Below are positions 50,513 through 59,557 of a stretch of 64,000 bases of DNA, piece by piece. Position numbers and translations under genes: made by a program. Location: positions 2,140,565 to 2,204,564 of the forward strand of contig JAHBUV010000001.1 in the NCBI GenBank assembly GCA_019637915.1, given 5' to 3'. Below the pieces are notes generated by a model. It had not been told where the DNA came from, did no database searches, and saw only the letters and a program-made list of their open reading frames with translations. Every line of letters starts with the position of its first letter. Within the stretch, counting starts at the first letter, position 1. This stretch comes from Pseudobdellovibrionaceae bacterium. GTDB lineage: Bacteria > Bdellovibrionota > Bdellovibrionia > Bdellovibrionales > Bdellovibrionaceae.

Positions 50513-52927
50513 CTATTTCACGATCAAGTTCAAAATCCGGCCTGCCTTGTAGATCACCTTGGCGATGCTCAGTCCGGCGAGATGGGGCGCGATCGCCGTT
50601 TCCGCTTGGGCGGCGGCGACGGCCGTCTCTTCCGGAGCGTCCGGGGCGATCTGGATGGTTCCACGCATCTTCCCGTTCACTTGCACGCCGAGAGTGACCT
50701 TTTCGTCAGCGAGCAGGGAATTATCATATTGAGGCCAGGGTGCAAGCGAAACGAAACCCTGTCCACCCATTTTTTCCCAGAGTTCCTCCGCCAGGTGGGG
50801 CGCGAAGGGCATGAGCAGCTGCGCGAGGGGCCGCAGCGCCTCTTTCGAGCGGGTTTCCGTGCGGTAGAGTTCGTTCACGTAGATCATCATGGCCGAGATC
50901 GCCGTGTTGAAACTCATATTCTCGATGTCGTCGGTGACCTTTTTGATGGTTTTGTGAAGAAGACGTCTCACGTCCTCCGGGACCGCTGTGTCGTCGGCGG
51001 CGAGGACGCCCTCGTCGTTCACCACGAGGCGGGTGATGCGGTCCAAAAAGCGGCGCACGCCCTCGATGCCCGTGGGCGACCAGGGTTTGTCCTTGTCCAA
51101 AGGACCCAGGAAACAAATGAAAGTGCGCACGGCATCGGCGCCGACTTCGTCGCGGATGGAGTCGGCGGGCACGACGTTGCCCCGGGATTTCGACATTTTT
51201 TCGCCGTCCGCGCCCAGGATCATCCCCTGGTGGGCGAGCTTTTGGATCGGCTCGTCGGTGGACGTGAGGCCGACATCGAAGAGAACCTTGTGCCAAAAGC
51301 GCGCGTACAGCAGATGACCCACCGTGTGCTCCGGCCCGCCGACGTAGAGATCCACCGGCATCCAGTACTTCTGCGCCTCCTGGGAAAAAGGCTCGCGGTC
51401 ATTGTGCGGATCCGTGTAGCGCAGGAAGTACCAGGAGGAACCGGCCGATCCCGGCATGGTGTCGGTCTCGCGGCGGCCTTCCTCGCCGTCCTTGTCCACG
51501 TAGCGCACCCAATCGGCGTTGCGCGCCAGGGGTGCCTCGCCTTTTTCGGAAGGTTCGTACTCGGCGACCTCCGGCAGCAGCACCGGCAACTCCTCCACCG
51601 GCACCGTGCGCAGGCCCTTTTTCGGGAAGTGCACGACCGGAAAGGGCTCGCCCCAGTAGCGTTGGCGGCTGAAGAGCCAGTCGCGCAGTTTGTACTGCAC
51701 TTCGGGCCTGCCGAGTTTTTCTTTTTCCAGATGCCGGTTCATCCGGGCGACGGCCTCGGTTTTCGACAGACCATCCAGGAATTCCGAATTCACCAGGCGG
51801 CCTTCGCCGGTCATGGCGGATTCCAGGGGGGTGCCGGCGTTTTCGCCCTCGGCGATCAGCACGCGCTTGACCGGCAGGTGGAATTTCCGGGCGAATTCGA
51901 AGTCGCGTTCGTCATGGCCCGGGACGGCCATGATGGCGCCCGTGCCGTAATCCATCATCACGTAGTCGGCGATCCACACCGGGATTTTCTCGCCGGTCAA
52001 AGGATGTACGGCGTGGCCGCCGGTGGCGACGCCGGTTTTGTCCGTGGCGGCCTTGCGGTCGACCTCCAGTTTGCCGGCGGTGGCTTTCTGATAGGCCTCG
52101 ACGGCGCTTTTCCGGTCGGGCGAAGTGAGCTTCGCCACCAAGGGGTGCTCGGGCGCCATCACCATGAAGGTCACACCGAAGAGGGTGTCGGGCCGGGTGG
52201 TGAAGATCTCGAGTTCGTCCCCGTGACCGTCGAGCTTGAAACGCACCAGCGCCCCGACGGATTTGCCGATCCAGTTGCGCTGGCCCTCTTTGGTCCGGTC
52301 CGGCCAGTCGATCTTGTCGAGGCCTTCCAAGAGGCGCTCGGCGTAGTCGGTGATCTTCAGCATCCATTGTTTCATCGGCATGCGCACGACGGGATGACCG
52401 CCGCGCTCGGATTTGCCGTCGACCACTTCCTCGTTGGCGAGCACCGTGCGCAAGGCCGGGCACCAGTTCACCGGAACTTCTTTCTGGTAGGCGAGGCCTT
52501 TTTCGAACAGCTTGGTGAAGATGAACTGCGTCCACTTGTAGTACTTCGGGTCGCAGGTGGAGATCTCGCGGCTCCAGTCGAAACTGAAACCGAAGGATTG
52601 CAGGGTCGAGCGGAAGCTGCCGATGGCCTTGTCGGTGGTCACGGCCGGATGAATGCCGGTCTGGATGGCGTACTGCTCGGCCGGCAGGCCGAAGGCGTCC
52701 CAACCCATGGGATGCAGGACATTGAAACCCCGGGCGCGCTTGTAGCGCGAGACGATGTCGGAAGGCATGTAGGAGGCCATGTGGCCGACGTGCAGCCCGG
52801 ACCCCGAAGGATAGGGGAACATGTCGAGGGCGTAGTACTTCGGCTTCTGGGACTTGGCTTCGGCCTTGAAAGCCTGGCCTTCAGCCCAGCGTTTCTGCCA
52901 TTTTTTTTCAATGTCGGCGGATTTCAT
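50513..52927 (-). CDS. leuS: leucyl-tRNA synthetase
   Basis: 804 residues, slightly shorter than the common 860. Class Ia synthetase: FPYPSGSGLHVGHM (HIGH-like) near 38-50, the CP1 editing domain with EIFTTRPDTLFGVTFMVM, the ARFWHKVLFD region, EKMSKSRGN (KMSKS) and the anticodon-binding C-terminus (HLAEELWEKMG). It charges tRNA-Leu and edits mischarged tRNA. No ribosome site is visible before the ATG, and a -10-like box sits just 8 bases upstream, so the mRNA may be leaderless. Confidence 0.95.
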   Translation of the reverse strand: MKSADIEKKWQKRWAEGQAFKAEAKSQKPKYYALDMFPYPSGSGLHVGHMASYMPSDIVSRYKRARGFNVLHPMGWDAFGLPAEQYAIQTGIHPAVTTDKAIGSFRSTLQSFGFSFDWSREISTCDPKYYKWTQFIFTKLFEKGLAYQKEVPVNWCPALRTVLANEEVVDGKSERGGHPVVRMPMKQWMLKITDYAERLLEGLDKIDWPDRTKEGQRNWIGKSVGALVRFKLDGHGDELEIFTTRPDTLFGVTFMVMAPEHPLVAKLTSPDRKSAVEAYQKATAGKLEVDRKAATDKTGVATGGHAVHPLTGEKIPVWIADYVMMDYGTGAIMAVPGHDERDFEFARKFHLPVKRVLIAEGENAGTPLESAMTGEGRLVNSEFLDGLSKTEAVARMNRHLEKEKLGRPEVQYKLRDWLFSRQRYWGEPFPVVHFPKKGLRTVPVEELPVLLPEVAEYEPSEKGEAPLARNADWVRYVDKDGEEGRRETDTMPGSAGSSWYFLRYTDPHNDREPFSQEAQKYWMPVDLYVGGPEHTVGHLLYARFWHKVLFDVGLTSTDEPIQKLAHQGMILGADGEKMSKSRGNVVPADSIRDEVGADAVRTFICFLGPLDKDKPWSPTGIEGVRRFLDRITRLVVNDEGVLAADDTAVPEDVRRLLHKTIKKVTDDIENMSFNTAISAMMIYVNELYRTETRSKEALRPLAQLLMPFAPHLAEELWEKMGGQGFVSLAPWPQYDNSLLADEKVTLGVQVNGKMRGTIQIAPDAPEETAVAAAQAETAIAPHLAGLSIAKVIYKAGRILNLIVK

Positions 52928-52934
52928 ATGAGTG

Positions 52935-52964
52935 AAATTAGGCTTTCGATCCCCTCGGGGTCAA
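52935..52964 (-). promoter_or_regulatory. candidate leuS promoter
   Basis: On the minus strand TTGACC (52964-52959), an 18-bp spacer and TAATTT (52940-52935). The predicted start of transcription is at or next to the leuS ATG at 52927, which would give a leaderless message. A second TTGACC lies 18 bp further upstream. Confidence 0.4.
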
Positions 52965-52967
52965 GAC

Positions 52968-53012
52968 CTTCGGTCGGGTCAATTTTCGAGGGAAAACGAC
53001 CGAAGAATTGAC
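52968..53012. promoter_or_regulatory. two interleaved perfect inverted repeats between leuS and the cyclase gene
   Basis: CTTCGGTCG (52968-52976) pairs with CGACCGAAG (52997-53005); GTCAATT (52978-52984) pairs with AATTGAC (53006-53012). The order is A, B, A', B'. The second arm ends 2 bp before the cyclase ATG, where a ribosome site would be expected. Confidence 0.5.
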
Positions 53013-53014
53013 AT

Positions 53015-54031
53015 ATGGTCCCTGAGATCAACAGCCGAAGTCCCCAGAATTGCCGGATCCTCGTGATCGGATCCGACCCGGGCAGCCGTGAAACGCTGCT
53101 CGAGCCCCTGCGTTGGGAAATGTGGGACGCGCGCGGCGTTTCCTCCAGCGAGGAAGCCGAAGCCTTGTTCGACTCCTGGCGGCCGCAAATCGTTCTGTTG
53201 GACGCCAACCCCGATCCGCAGGGCGCCGCCTGGGTGACGAACATCCGCGGCCGCCTGCCGCACGCCTCGGTGCTTTTCATCTCGGACGACTCCGGCACGG
53301 ACGCCATCATCACGGGCCTGGATCAGGGCGCCGACGATTACATCATCAAACCCTTCGTCCCCCTGGAGCTCCTGGCGCGCATCCGCACCCATTTGCGCAT
53401 CCGCGATCTGCATGAGCAGCTGGTGATCGCCAATGAAAAGCTCAAGGAGCTCGTCGACATCGACGACCTGACGGGCCTTTACAACATGCGCTCCCTCTAC
53501 CAGCGCCTGGAGTTCGAGATCGAGCGCGGCCGCCGTTTCGGCCGCGACGTCTGCGTCGTCATGATGGACATGGACAATTTCAAGTCCGTGAACGACGGGC
53601 ATGACCATCTTTTCGGCAGCTACGTCCTCTCGGAAATCGGCAAGATCATCAAGGCCAACACCCGCAACATCGACATCCCGGCCCGCTACGGCGGGGATGA
53701 ATTCCTGGTGGTGCTGACCGAGGTGAACGAGGAGGGCGCGCGCCTTTTCTGCGAACGCCTGCGCAAAGCCATCGCCAAAAACACCTTCGTGAGCGGCGAG
53801 GACTCGATCAATCTGACGGTCTCCCTGGGGTTCGCCCTCGTGCAACCCGGCGAAGTGCTGTCCTCGAAGGAGCTCGTCCGCCGCGCCGACCACGCCCTGT
53901 ACGAGGCCAAACGCACCGGCCGCGACCGGGTTTGCACCTTCGTGCCGAACAACAACGTGCATGCGCTCCCCGTGAAAAAAATCGCGGATCCGGCCTCCCT
54001 GCGCCGCCCGAAAAAAGCCTCGGGAGGCTGA
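53015..54031 (+). CDS. response regulator with diguanylate cyclase (REC-GGDEF)
   Basis: 338 residues. Residues 13-130 are a receiver domain (RILVIGSDPGSRETL, phospho-acceptor Asp in IVLLDANPD, Lys in DYIIKPF). A helical linker leads to a GGDEF domain at about 150-310 with DDLTGLYNMRSL, VVMMDMDNFKSVNDGHDH and the active site YGGDEFL. The product-inhibition I-site RNID lies five residues before it. It makes cyclic di-GMP when phosphorylated. No ribosome site precedes the ATG, and its upstream region is full of dyads. No histidine kinase is adjacent. Confidence 0.93.
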   Translation: MVPEINSRSPQNCRILVIGSDPGSRETLLEPLRWEMWDARGVSSSEEAEALFDSWRPQIVLLDANPDPQGAAWVTNIRGRLPHASVLFISDDSGTDAIITGLDQGADDYIIKPFVPLELLARIRTHLRIRDLHEQLVIANEKLKELVDIDDLTGLYNMRSLYQRLEFEIERGRRFGRDVCVVMMDMDNFKSVNDGHDHLFGSYVLSEIGKIIKANTRNIDIPARYGGDEFLVVLTEVNEEGARLFCERLRKAIAKNTFVSGEDSINLTVSLGFALVQPGEVLSSKELVRRADHALYEAKRTGRDRVCTFVPNNNVHALPVKKIADPASLRRPKKASGG

Positions 54032-54070
54032 GGTTGACGGTCCCCCTCGCCTTTGAGATACGACAAGGCG

Positions 54071-55075
54071 ATGTCCTCCCCTGAAAACACGCCCGTTCCA
54101 TCTCCCGACCGGAGCCGCCTCGCGGCGGCCTGGATCTCGTTCGGCGCCAGCCTGGGGCTGCTCGCGCTGAAGTCCTACAGCTACGAGGTCACCGGTTCCT
54201 CCGCCGTCCTGTCGGACGCCCTGGAGAGCATTGTCAACGTCCTGACCGCCGCCGTGGCCCTGTTCGTGATCCGTTTCGCCGCCCAACCCGCCGACCGCGA
54301 GCACCCTTACGGCCACGGCAAGGCGGAGTACTTTTCGGCCTCCTTCGAGGGCGGCCTGATTTTTTTCGCCGCCATGGTGATCTTCCTGGAGAGCCTGCGG
54401 GCTTTTTTCCACGGCGTTTCGTTGCGCGAACTGGATTACGGTTTCCTCCTCATGCTGATCGCGGCCCTGCTGAATCTGCTGTTGGGGATTTACCTGAAGC
54501 GCACCGGCCGCCGGCAGAATTCCGAGGCTTTGAGCGCCAGCGGCGCCCACGTGCTGTCGGACGTGAAAACCACCGTGGGCGTGGCGCTGGGGCTGTTGCT
54601 GGTGAAGATCACGGGTTACACCTGGCTGGATCCCCTGGCGGCCATGATCGTCGCCCTGTTCCTCGCCTGGGAGGGCTACCGCATCGTCCGCCGTTCGGTG
54701 GGCGGGCTGATGGACGAGCGCGACTTCGGTCTGCTCGAGACCCTGGCCGCGGCCATGTGGAAGCACCGCCGTCCCGGCGTGATCGAAATCCATCAGCTCC
54801 GCATCCTGCGTTCCGGGAACTTCCATCACGTCGACGGCCACATGGTGGTGCCGGAGTACTGGGACGTGTCCCAGGCCCACGAGCTCACCGAGCGGTTCGA
54901 GCGCGCCGTGGCCGCGGAATACCCCCACGACATCGAGTTCGCTTTCCACACCGACCCTTGCCGTCAGCGTTATTGCCAGGTGTGCGACATGCCGGATTGC
55001 CCGATTCGCCTCGCCGCCTTCAAGTTTTTGCAACCCTTCACCGTCCCCCGTTTGATCGGGGAGGCGAATTTTTAG
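54071..55075 (+). CDS. cation diffusion facilitator (Zn/Fe/Mn exporter) with C-terminal Cys cluster
   Basis: 334 residues from the ATG at 54071. Six membrane helices; metal residues in SDALESIVNVLTAAV (helix 2) and SGAHVLSDVKTTVGV (helix 5), with the loop HPYGHGKAEY typical of CDF proteins. The cytoplasmic C-terminal domain carries HHVDGHMVVPEYWDV and then a Cys cluster, CRQRYCQVCDMPDC, which could bind metal. It exports divalent metal by proton antiport. It is followed within 7 bp by trmB. Confidence 0.9.
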   Translation: MSSPENTPVPSPDRSRLAAAWISFGASLGLLALKSYSYEVTGSSAVLSDALESIVNVLTAAVALFVIRFAAQPADREHPYGHGKAEYFSASFEGGLIFFAAMVIFLESLRAFFHGVSLRELDYGFLLMLIAALLNLLLGIYLKRTGRRQNSEALSASGAHVLSDVKTTVGVALGLLLVKITGYTWLDPLAAMIVALFLAWEGYRIVRRSVGGLMDERDFGLLETLAAAMWKHRRPGVIEIHQLRILRSGNFHHVDGHMVVPEYWDVSQAHELTERFERAVAAEYPHDIEFAFHTDPCRQRYCQVCDMPDCPIRLAAFKFLQPFTVPRLIGEANF

Positions 55076-55082
55076 GTGCCAG

Positions 55083-55778
55083 ATGATGGATTCACTTCCC
55101 CGCCGCCGCATCAACCTGACCCGGACCTTGCCGAATCCGAACCGCTACACCACGGCCCTGGAAGGGGAGTTCTCGCGCTACGCCTTCAGCGAGGAGCGCG
55201 CGCCGGACAACAAAGGTCAATGGCGTTCGAAGGTGTTCGAAACCGGCGATGACCGTCCCATGGATCTGGAGATCGGCACGGGCAACGGTTTTCACTTCGG
55301 TCACCGCGCCATCACGTTCCCCAACCGCTGCATTGTCGGCATCGAGATCAAGTACAAGCCCCTGTTCCAGGCCATCCGCCGTCCCCTGAAGGCGGGGGCG
55401 AAGAACGCGGCCATGTGCCGCTTTCACGCTTTCAACATCGACGACCTGTTCGCCGACGGCGAGTTGAACGACGTCTACATCCATTTCCCTGACCCGTGGA
55501 CCTCGCCGAAAAAGCCCAAGAACCGCATCGTCAACCGCGCCATGCTGGCGACTTTGCACCGCATGCAGCGCCCGGGCTCGATGATCGAGTTCAAGACCGA
55601 TTCCCGCGAGGCCTTCCTGTGGTGCCTGGAGGAGATCGCCGCCAGTCCTTACAAGGTCGAGGCGCGGACCCTGGATTTGCACCGGTCGGAATGGGCCGCC
55701 GGCAATTTCATGACCTTCTTTGAAAGCCTGTTCGTGAAAGACGGCATCGAGATCAATTACATCCGGCTGCGCCGCTGA
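55083..55778 (+). CDS. trmB: tRNA (guanine-N7-)-methyltransferase
   Basis: 231 residues. Installs m7G46 in tRNA. SAM loop LEIGTGNGFHFGHRA near 62-76, VGIEIKYKPLFQAI, the catalytic VYIHFPDPWTSPKKPKNRI block and FKTDSREAFLW. The N-terminal extension (RRRINLTRTLPNPNRYTTAL) is usual for proteobacterial TrmB. It is probably co-transcribed with the CDF gene. Confidence 0.94.
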   Translation: MMDSLPRRRINLTRTLPNPNRYTTALEGEFSRYAFSEERAPDNKGQWRSKVFETGDDRPMDLEIGTGNGFHFGHRAITFPNRCIVGIEIKYKPLFQAIRRPLKAGAKNAAMCRFHAFNIDDLFADGELNDVYIHFPDPWTSPKKPKNRIVNRAMLATLHRMQRPGSMIEFKTDSREAFLWCLEEIAASPYKVEARTLDLHRSEWAAGNFMTFFESLFVKDGIEINYIRLRR

Positions 55779-55783
55779 GCGGA

Positions 55784-56071
55784 TCACCAGTAGCGCGCGT
55801 CGACGGTGACGTCGCCCAGGACCCGGGCCTGGCAACTGACGCGGGTGTCGGCGGGCAAATTGTCCTTTTCCCGCAGGAACAGCTCGTCCGGCGTCGGCGG
55901 CGAGAGGTTTTCCCCGCCCGCCAGCACTTTCAGCACGCATTTCGCGCAGACCGCCTCGCCCCCGCAGCTGGAGGCGACGGGAACGCCGGCGTCCTGAAGG
56001 GCGTTCATGAGAACGGCTCCCACTTCAACTGTGATTAAATCGCCTTGGCGGGCGCGACGGATGACCGGCAT
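55784..56071 (-). CDS. 2Fe-2S ferredoxin
   Basis: 95 residues. Plant/adrenodoxin-type cluster ligands Cys36, Cys42, Cys45 (SSCGGEAVCAKC) and Cys80 (RVSCQARV). Single-domain electron carrier; the partner is not encoded next to it. It converges on trmB and is divergent from trxB. A role with an oxygenase or Fe-S assembly is possible but not shown. Confidence 0.9.
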   Translation of the reverse strand: MPVIRRARQGDLITVEVGAVLMNALQDAGVPVASSCGGEAVCAKCVLKVLAGGENLSPPTPDELFLREKDNLPADTRVSCQARVLGDVTVDARYW

Positions 56072-56162
56072 GACGGAATTCTAACTCGGGATCCCTTCCT
56101 TTGATTAAGCCCCGCATCATCTGTTAGGTTGTTGGCAACTGAATTCCATCCTGAGGTGCCTC

Positions 56163-57116
56163 GTGAATCCTGCCGACAATCAGAATCAAATTGTGGAAAA
56201 CGTCATCATCATCGGCTCCGGCCCCGCCGGACTGACCTCCGCCGTTTATTCCGCCCGCGCCAACCTGAAGCCCCTGATGATCGAGGGGGAGGAAGCCGGC
56301 GGGCAGCTGATGATCACGACAGATGTCGAAAATTACCCCGGTTTCGACCACGGCATCACCGGCCCGGATCTGATCGCGGTGATGCGCAAGCAGGCCGAGC
56401 GTTTCGGCACGCGCTTCATCACCCGCAACGTCACGAAGGTGGATTTCTCGCAACGCCCCTTCAAGATCTGGGTCGGCCAGACGATGTACCAGGCCCGTTC
56501 CGTCATCATCTCGACGGGGGCGAGCGCCCGCTGGCTGGGACTGGCTTCGGAAAAGCAGTACATGAACCGCGGCGTTTCGGCCTGCGCCACCTGCGACGGC
56601 GCTTTCTTCAAGAACGTCGAAGTTGGCATCGTCGGCGGCGGCGACACGGCCATGGAGGAGGCGAATTTCCTCACGCGTTTCGCCAGCAAAGTGCACGTCA
56701 TCCATCGTCGCGACAGCTTCCGCGCCTCGAAGATCATGCAGGAACGCACCATCAAGAACCCGAAGATCAACGTCCTGTGGAACAAGGAAGTCACGGAGGT
56801 CCTGGGCGACGGCAAGGTCGTGACCGGCCTGCGTCTGAACGACACCGTGACGGGCGAGAAGAGCGAGATGAAGGCCAACGGCCTGTTCATCGCCATCGGG
56901 CACAAGCCGAACACCGCCTTGTTCCAGGGCGTGCTCGACATGGATGAGAACGGTTACCTGAAAACCAAACCCGGCACGACTTACACCAATATCCCGGGCG
57001 TTTTCGCGGCGGGCGACGTGCAGGATCACGTGTACCGCCAGGCCATCACGGCGGCGGGCACGGGCTGCATGGCCGCCATCGACAGCGAACGCTGGTTGGA
57101 AGCGCAAGGCGTTTGA
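56163..57116 (+). CDS. trxB: thioredoxin-disulfide reductase
   Basis: 317 residues from a GTG at 56163 with a GAGGTG site. FAD motif IIGSGPAGLTSAVYSARA, GGQLMITTDVENYPGF, the redox-active CATC (SACATCDGAFF), NADPH motif VGGGDTAMEEANFL and C-terminal GVFAAGDVQDHVYRQAITAAG. It reduces thioredoxin with NADPH. It is followed after 19 bp by a response regulator gene. Confidence 0.96.
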   Translation: MNPADNQNQIVENVIIIGSGPAGLTSAVYSARANLKPLMIEGEEAGGQLMITTDVENYPGFDHGITGPDLIAVMRKQAERFGTRFITRNVTKVDFSQRPFKIWVGQTMYQARSVIISTGASARWLGLASEKQYMNRGVSACATCDGAFFKNVEVGIVGGGDTAMEEANFLTRFASKVHVIHRRDSFRASKIMQERTIKNPKINVLWNKEVTEVLGDGKVVTGLRLNDTVTGEKSEMKANGLFIAIGHKPNTALFQGVLDMDENGYLKTKPGTTYTNIPGVFAAGDVQDHVYRQAITAAGTGCMAAIDSERWLEAQGV

Positions 57117-57135
57117 CCGTCATAAAGGGGACAGG

Positions 57136-57639
57136 ATGTCGAAACGGATCAACACCAGGGACCTGGTGAGCAAAATCGAGAAAATGACGAAGGCGCGCAT
57201 CGCTTCCCAGGAGGTGGTGCCGCTCAGCCAATTCCGCGAGGCGAAGAAAAAGCTCGAGGTGAAAACGCTCCTGATCATCGAGGACGATGAATCGATGCGC
57301 GCCGCCCTTCAGCGGATCTTCGAACCGGAAGGCTATCAGCTGAAGATCGCCGCCGACGCCACGGAGCTTTCCAAGGTTTTCGACGACACGCCCATCGATC
57401 TGATCCTCCTCGACATCGGCCTGCCCTGGGTGAACGGCTTTGAATTGGCGCAGCTGCTGAAAGAGCACAAGGACCTCAAGGGCATCCCGCTGGTTTTCGT
57501 TTCCGGAAGCGCTTCGGAAGAGGACGTGAAACAGGCTTTTTCCCTGGGGGCCGATGACTTCGTGAAAAAGCCCTTCGATGTCGACAAGCTCCGCAAAACC
57601 GTCTCGACCTTGCTGAAGCTCCACGTCAGCGACCGCTGA
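57136..57639 (+). CDS. single-domain response regulator with N-terminal extension
   Basis: 167 residues. Residues 1-42 are basic and helical (SKRINTRDLVSKIEKMTKAR) and unlike a standard domain. The receiver domain follows, with acidic Glu49-Asp50-Asp51, phospho-acceptor Asp93 (LILLDIGLP), Ser123 and Lys145 (DFVKKPFD). There is no output domain, so it may act by protein-protein contact or the N-terminal part may bind a partner. Probably co-transcribed with trxB. Confidence 0.88.
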   Translation: MSKRINTRDLVSKIEKMTKARIASQEVVPLSQFREAKKKLEVKTLLIIEDDESMRAALQRIFEPEGYQLKIAADATELSKVFDDTPIDLILLDIGLPWVNGFELAQLLKEHKDLKGIPLVFVSGSASEEDVKQAFSLGADDFVKKPFDVDKLRKTVSTLLKLHVSDR

Positions 57640-57650
57640 ACGCCGGTTCC

Positions 57651-58508
57651 TCAGGATCCGGAAGAGGCCTTTTTGCGGGCTTTTTGCCGGTGATCGCCGT
57701 AGGAGGCGAGCAGGGCCTCCAGGCGTTTGAAGGTGTGCTCATCGCCGTCCAGGAACATCAGTCGGCGGGGATTGTTGTAATCGCCGACGACGCGCCCCTG
57801 GAAGTGCAGGCGTCCCTTGGCGGAGTCCTTTTCGAATTTGTTCACCAGGATCAGATCAAACTGGATGTTCAGGAATTCCTTGGGCAGGTCGTCCTCGAGA
57901 AGGGTCCCGCCGGTGGAGATGTTCTTGGAGTTCGTGCGGAAGGTGCGCCCGGTCTTGCTGATCAGGATGACTTCGATGCGGAAGCTGTGGCGCTCGGCGA
58001 TCCGGCGGTCTTTCTCCGAGGGCTTGTTTTTTTTGCCGGCCATCTTGATCGCCACCGAGGGCTTGGCGTCCGGATCGATTTTTTCGGCGCTGAAATCCTC
58101 GTGGTAGTAGCCGTAGTCGTCGCGTTTTTTCGCGGGCTTCGGCTCGGCGGGCAGGATTTCCGTGTAGGGGGAGCCGCCGTCCTCCTCATCGAACTCGGTG
58201 CTCATCACGTGCGTGATGGTGTCCTCGATCTGCTTCTCGATTTTGATGGTTTTTTCGTCGTCGATTTTCTTCGCCGCCTCCACGGAGGGCGCGGGCGCCG
58301 GGGCGAAAACGAAAAACGGCTGCGGGGATTCCATGAATTTGACGAGGGGAATCCACTCCGTCCAGCCGGGCGTCCACAGGAAGTAACGCTCCGGGGATTT
58401 GCCTTTCAGGTTCAGCAAAGTGATCTGGGCCTGCAACGTGGCCATGGGCTTGGTCTGCTTCTGGGTCACGGCATCGTAGATGATCCAAATTTTGCCCGTC
58501 GCTTTCAC
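57651..58508 (-). CDS. GYF_2-like domain plus PilZ domain protein
   Basis: 285 residues from a GTG at 58508 with a GTGGAGGGA site; the longer open frame upstream has no such site. Residues 5-58 look like a GYF_2/DUF4339-type module (KIWIIYDAVTQKQTKPM, then FLWTPGWTEWIPLVKF). A charged, likely disordered linker (70-165) leads to a PilZ domain with the cyclic di-GMP motifs RHSFR (173-177) and NISTGG (196-201). It probably senses cyclic di-GMP and binds a partner through its N-terminus; the cyclase at 53015 is a possible source of the signal. Confidence 0.8.
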   Translation of the reverse strand: MKATGKIWIIYDAVTQKQTKPMATLQAQITLLNLKGKSPERYFLWTPGWTEWIPLVKFMESPQPFFVFAPAPAPSVEAAKKIDDEKTIKIEKQIEDTITHVMSTEFDEEDGGSPYTEILPAEPKPAKKRDDYGYYHEDFSAEKIDPDAKPSVAIKMAGKKNKPSEKDRRIAERHSFRIEVILISKTGRTFRTNSKNISTGGTLLEDDLPKEFLNIQFDLILVNKFEKDSAKGRLHFQGRVVGDYNNPRRLMFLDGDEHTFKRLEALLASYGDHRQKARKKASSGS

Positions 58509-58576
58509 TGTCCCTCCACGGGACTTTTCGGAGGGCGCGGGAACGGGCTTGAGGAAAAAGGCGGGGGGATATGGAC

Positions 58577-59557
58577 CTAGGTCGAGGCTTTGATCTTCAG
58601 GCAGGAGGCCCAATGATCCTGGCCGTAGGACTTCAGTTCCGGCGCGGTCTGGCGGCACTCTTCGCTGGCCAGGGGGCAGCGCGGGTTGAAATGGCAACCC
58701 GGCGGGGGGTTCACCGGACTCGGCACGTCCCCGTGCAGGATGATGCGCTCTTCGCGGCGGCGGGGATCCGGGATCGGGATCGCCGACAGCAGCGCTTTGG
58801 TGTAGGGGTGCAGGGGGTTTTTATAAAGCTCTTCGGACTCGGCGATCTCGACGATCTTGCCCAGGTACATGACCGCGACGCGGGTCGAGACGTGCTCGAC
58901 GACTTTCAGGTCGTGGGCGATGAACAAATAAGTCAGCCCCAGCTTCTGTTGCAGGTCCATGAGCAGGTTGATGACCTGGGCCTGGATGGACACGTCGAGG
59001 GCGGAAACCGGCTCGTCGCAGACGATGAGTTCGGGCCCGACGGCGAGGGCGCGCGCGATGCCGACGCGCTGGCGCTGGCCGCCGGAGAATTCGTGCGGGT
59101 AGCGGCTCAGGTGCTCGTCGCGCAAACCCACCAGGCGGATCAATTCGCGCACGCGGTCCTTGCGGTCCTTGGCGCTGGGGAAAAGACCGTGGATCAGCAG
59201 GGGTTCTTCCAGAACCGCGCCGATGGTCATGCGCGGATTGAGGCTGGCGTAAGGATCCTGGAAGATGATCTGCATTTTTTTGCGCAGCTCCCGCAAACCC
59301 TCGCCTTGCACGCGGGTGATGTCCTGGCCTTTGAAGGTCACCGTGCCCGAGGTCGGATCGATGAGGCGGATCACGCAGCGGCCGAGGGTGGATTTGCCGC
59401 AACCGGATTCCCCGACGAGCCCCAGGGTCTCGCCGCGCTTCACTTCAAAGGACACGTTCTGCACGGCCTTGACGCTGGCCACTTCGCGGCCCCACAGGCC
59501 GCCGGTGATGGGGAAGCTCTTCACCAGTTGATCGACTTTCAGCAGGGTTTCGCTCAT
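58577..59557 (-). CDS. oppF: peptide ABC transporter ATPase (OppF/DppF type)
   Basis: 326 residues. Walker [13 protein letters not shown]-loop [12 protein letters not shown], signature [15 protein letters not shown], Walker [13 protein letters not shown], and the oligopeptide-specific C-terminal block ([16 protein letters not shown]) with the Cys pattern [15 protein letters not shown] that can carry an Fe-S cluster. It overlaps the partner ATPase gene by 4 bp. The cognate permeases are probably those at 46275-48346, 10 kb away on the other strand. Confidence 0.93.
   Translation of the reverse strand: MSETLLKVDQLVKSFPITGGLWGREVASVKAVQNVSFEVKRGETLGLVGESGCGKSTLGRCVIRLIDPTSGTVTFKGQDITRVQGEGLRELRKKMQIIFQDPYASLNPRMTIGAVLEEPLLIHGLFPSAKDRKDRVRELIRLVGLRDEHLSRYPHEFSGGQRQRVGIARALAVGPELIVCDEPVSALDVSIQAQVINLLMDLQQKLGLTYLFIAHDLKVVEHVSTRVAVMYLGKIVEIAESEELYKNPLHPYTKALLSAIPIPDPRRREERIILHGDVPSPVNPPPGCHFNPRCPLASEECRQTAPELKSYGQDHWASCLKIKAST

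Noticed and set aside
50396-53011. Long plus-strand frame (871 codons) opposite leuS
   Set aside because: Mirror frame of a conserved synthetase; composition biased to His, Gly, Arg and Val, no motif.
52968-53012. RNA pseudoknot made from the interleaved repeats
   Set aside because: The spacing leaves no bases to cross the first stem (zero between A' and B'), so both stems cannot form as a classical H-type pseudoknot; binding sites or alternative hairpins are more likely.
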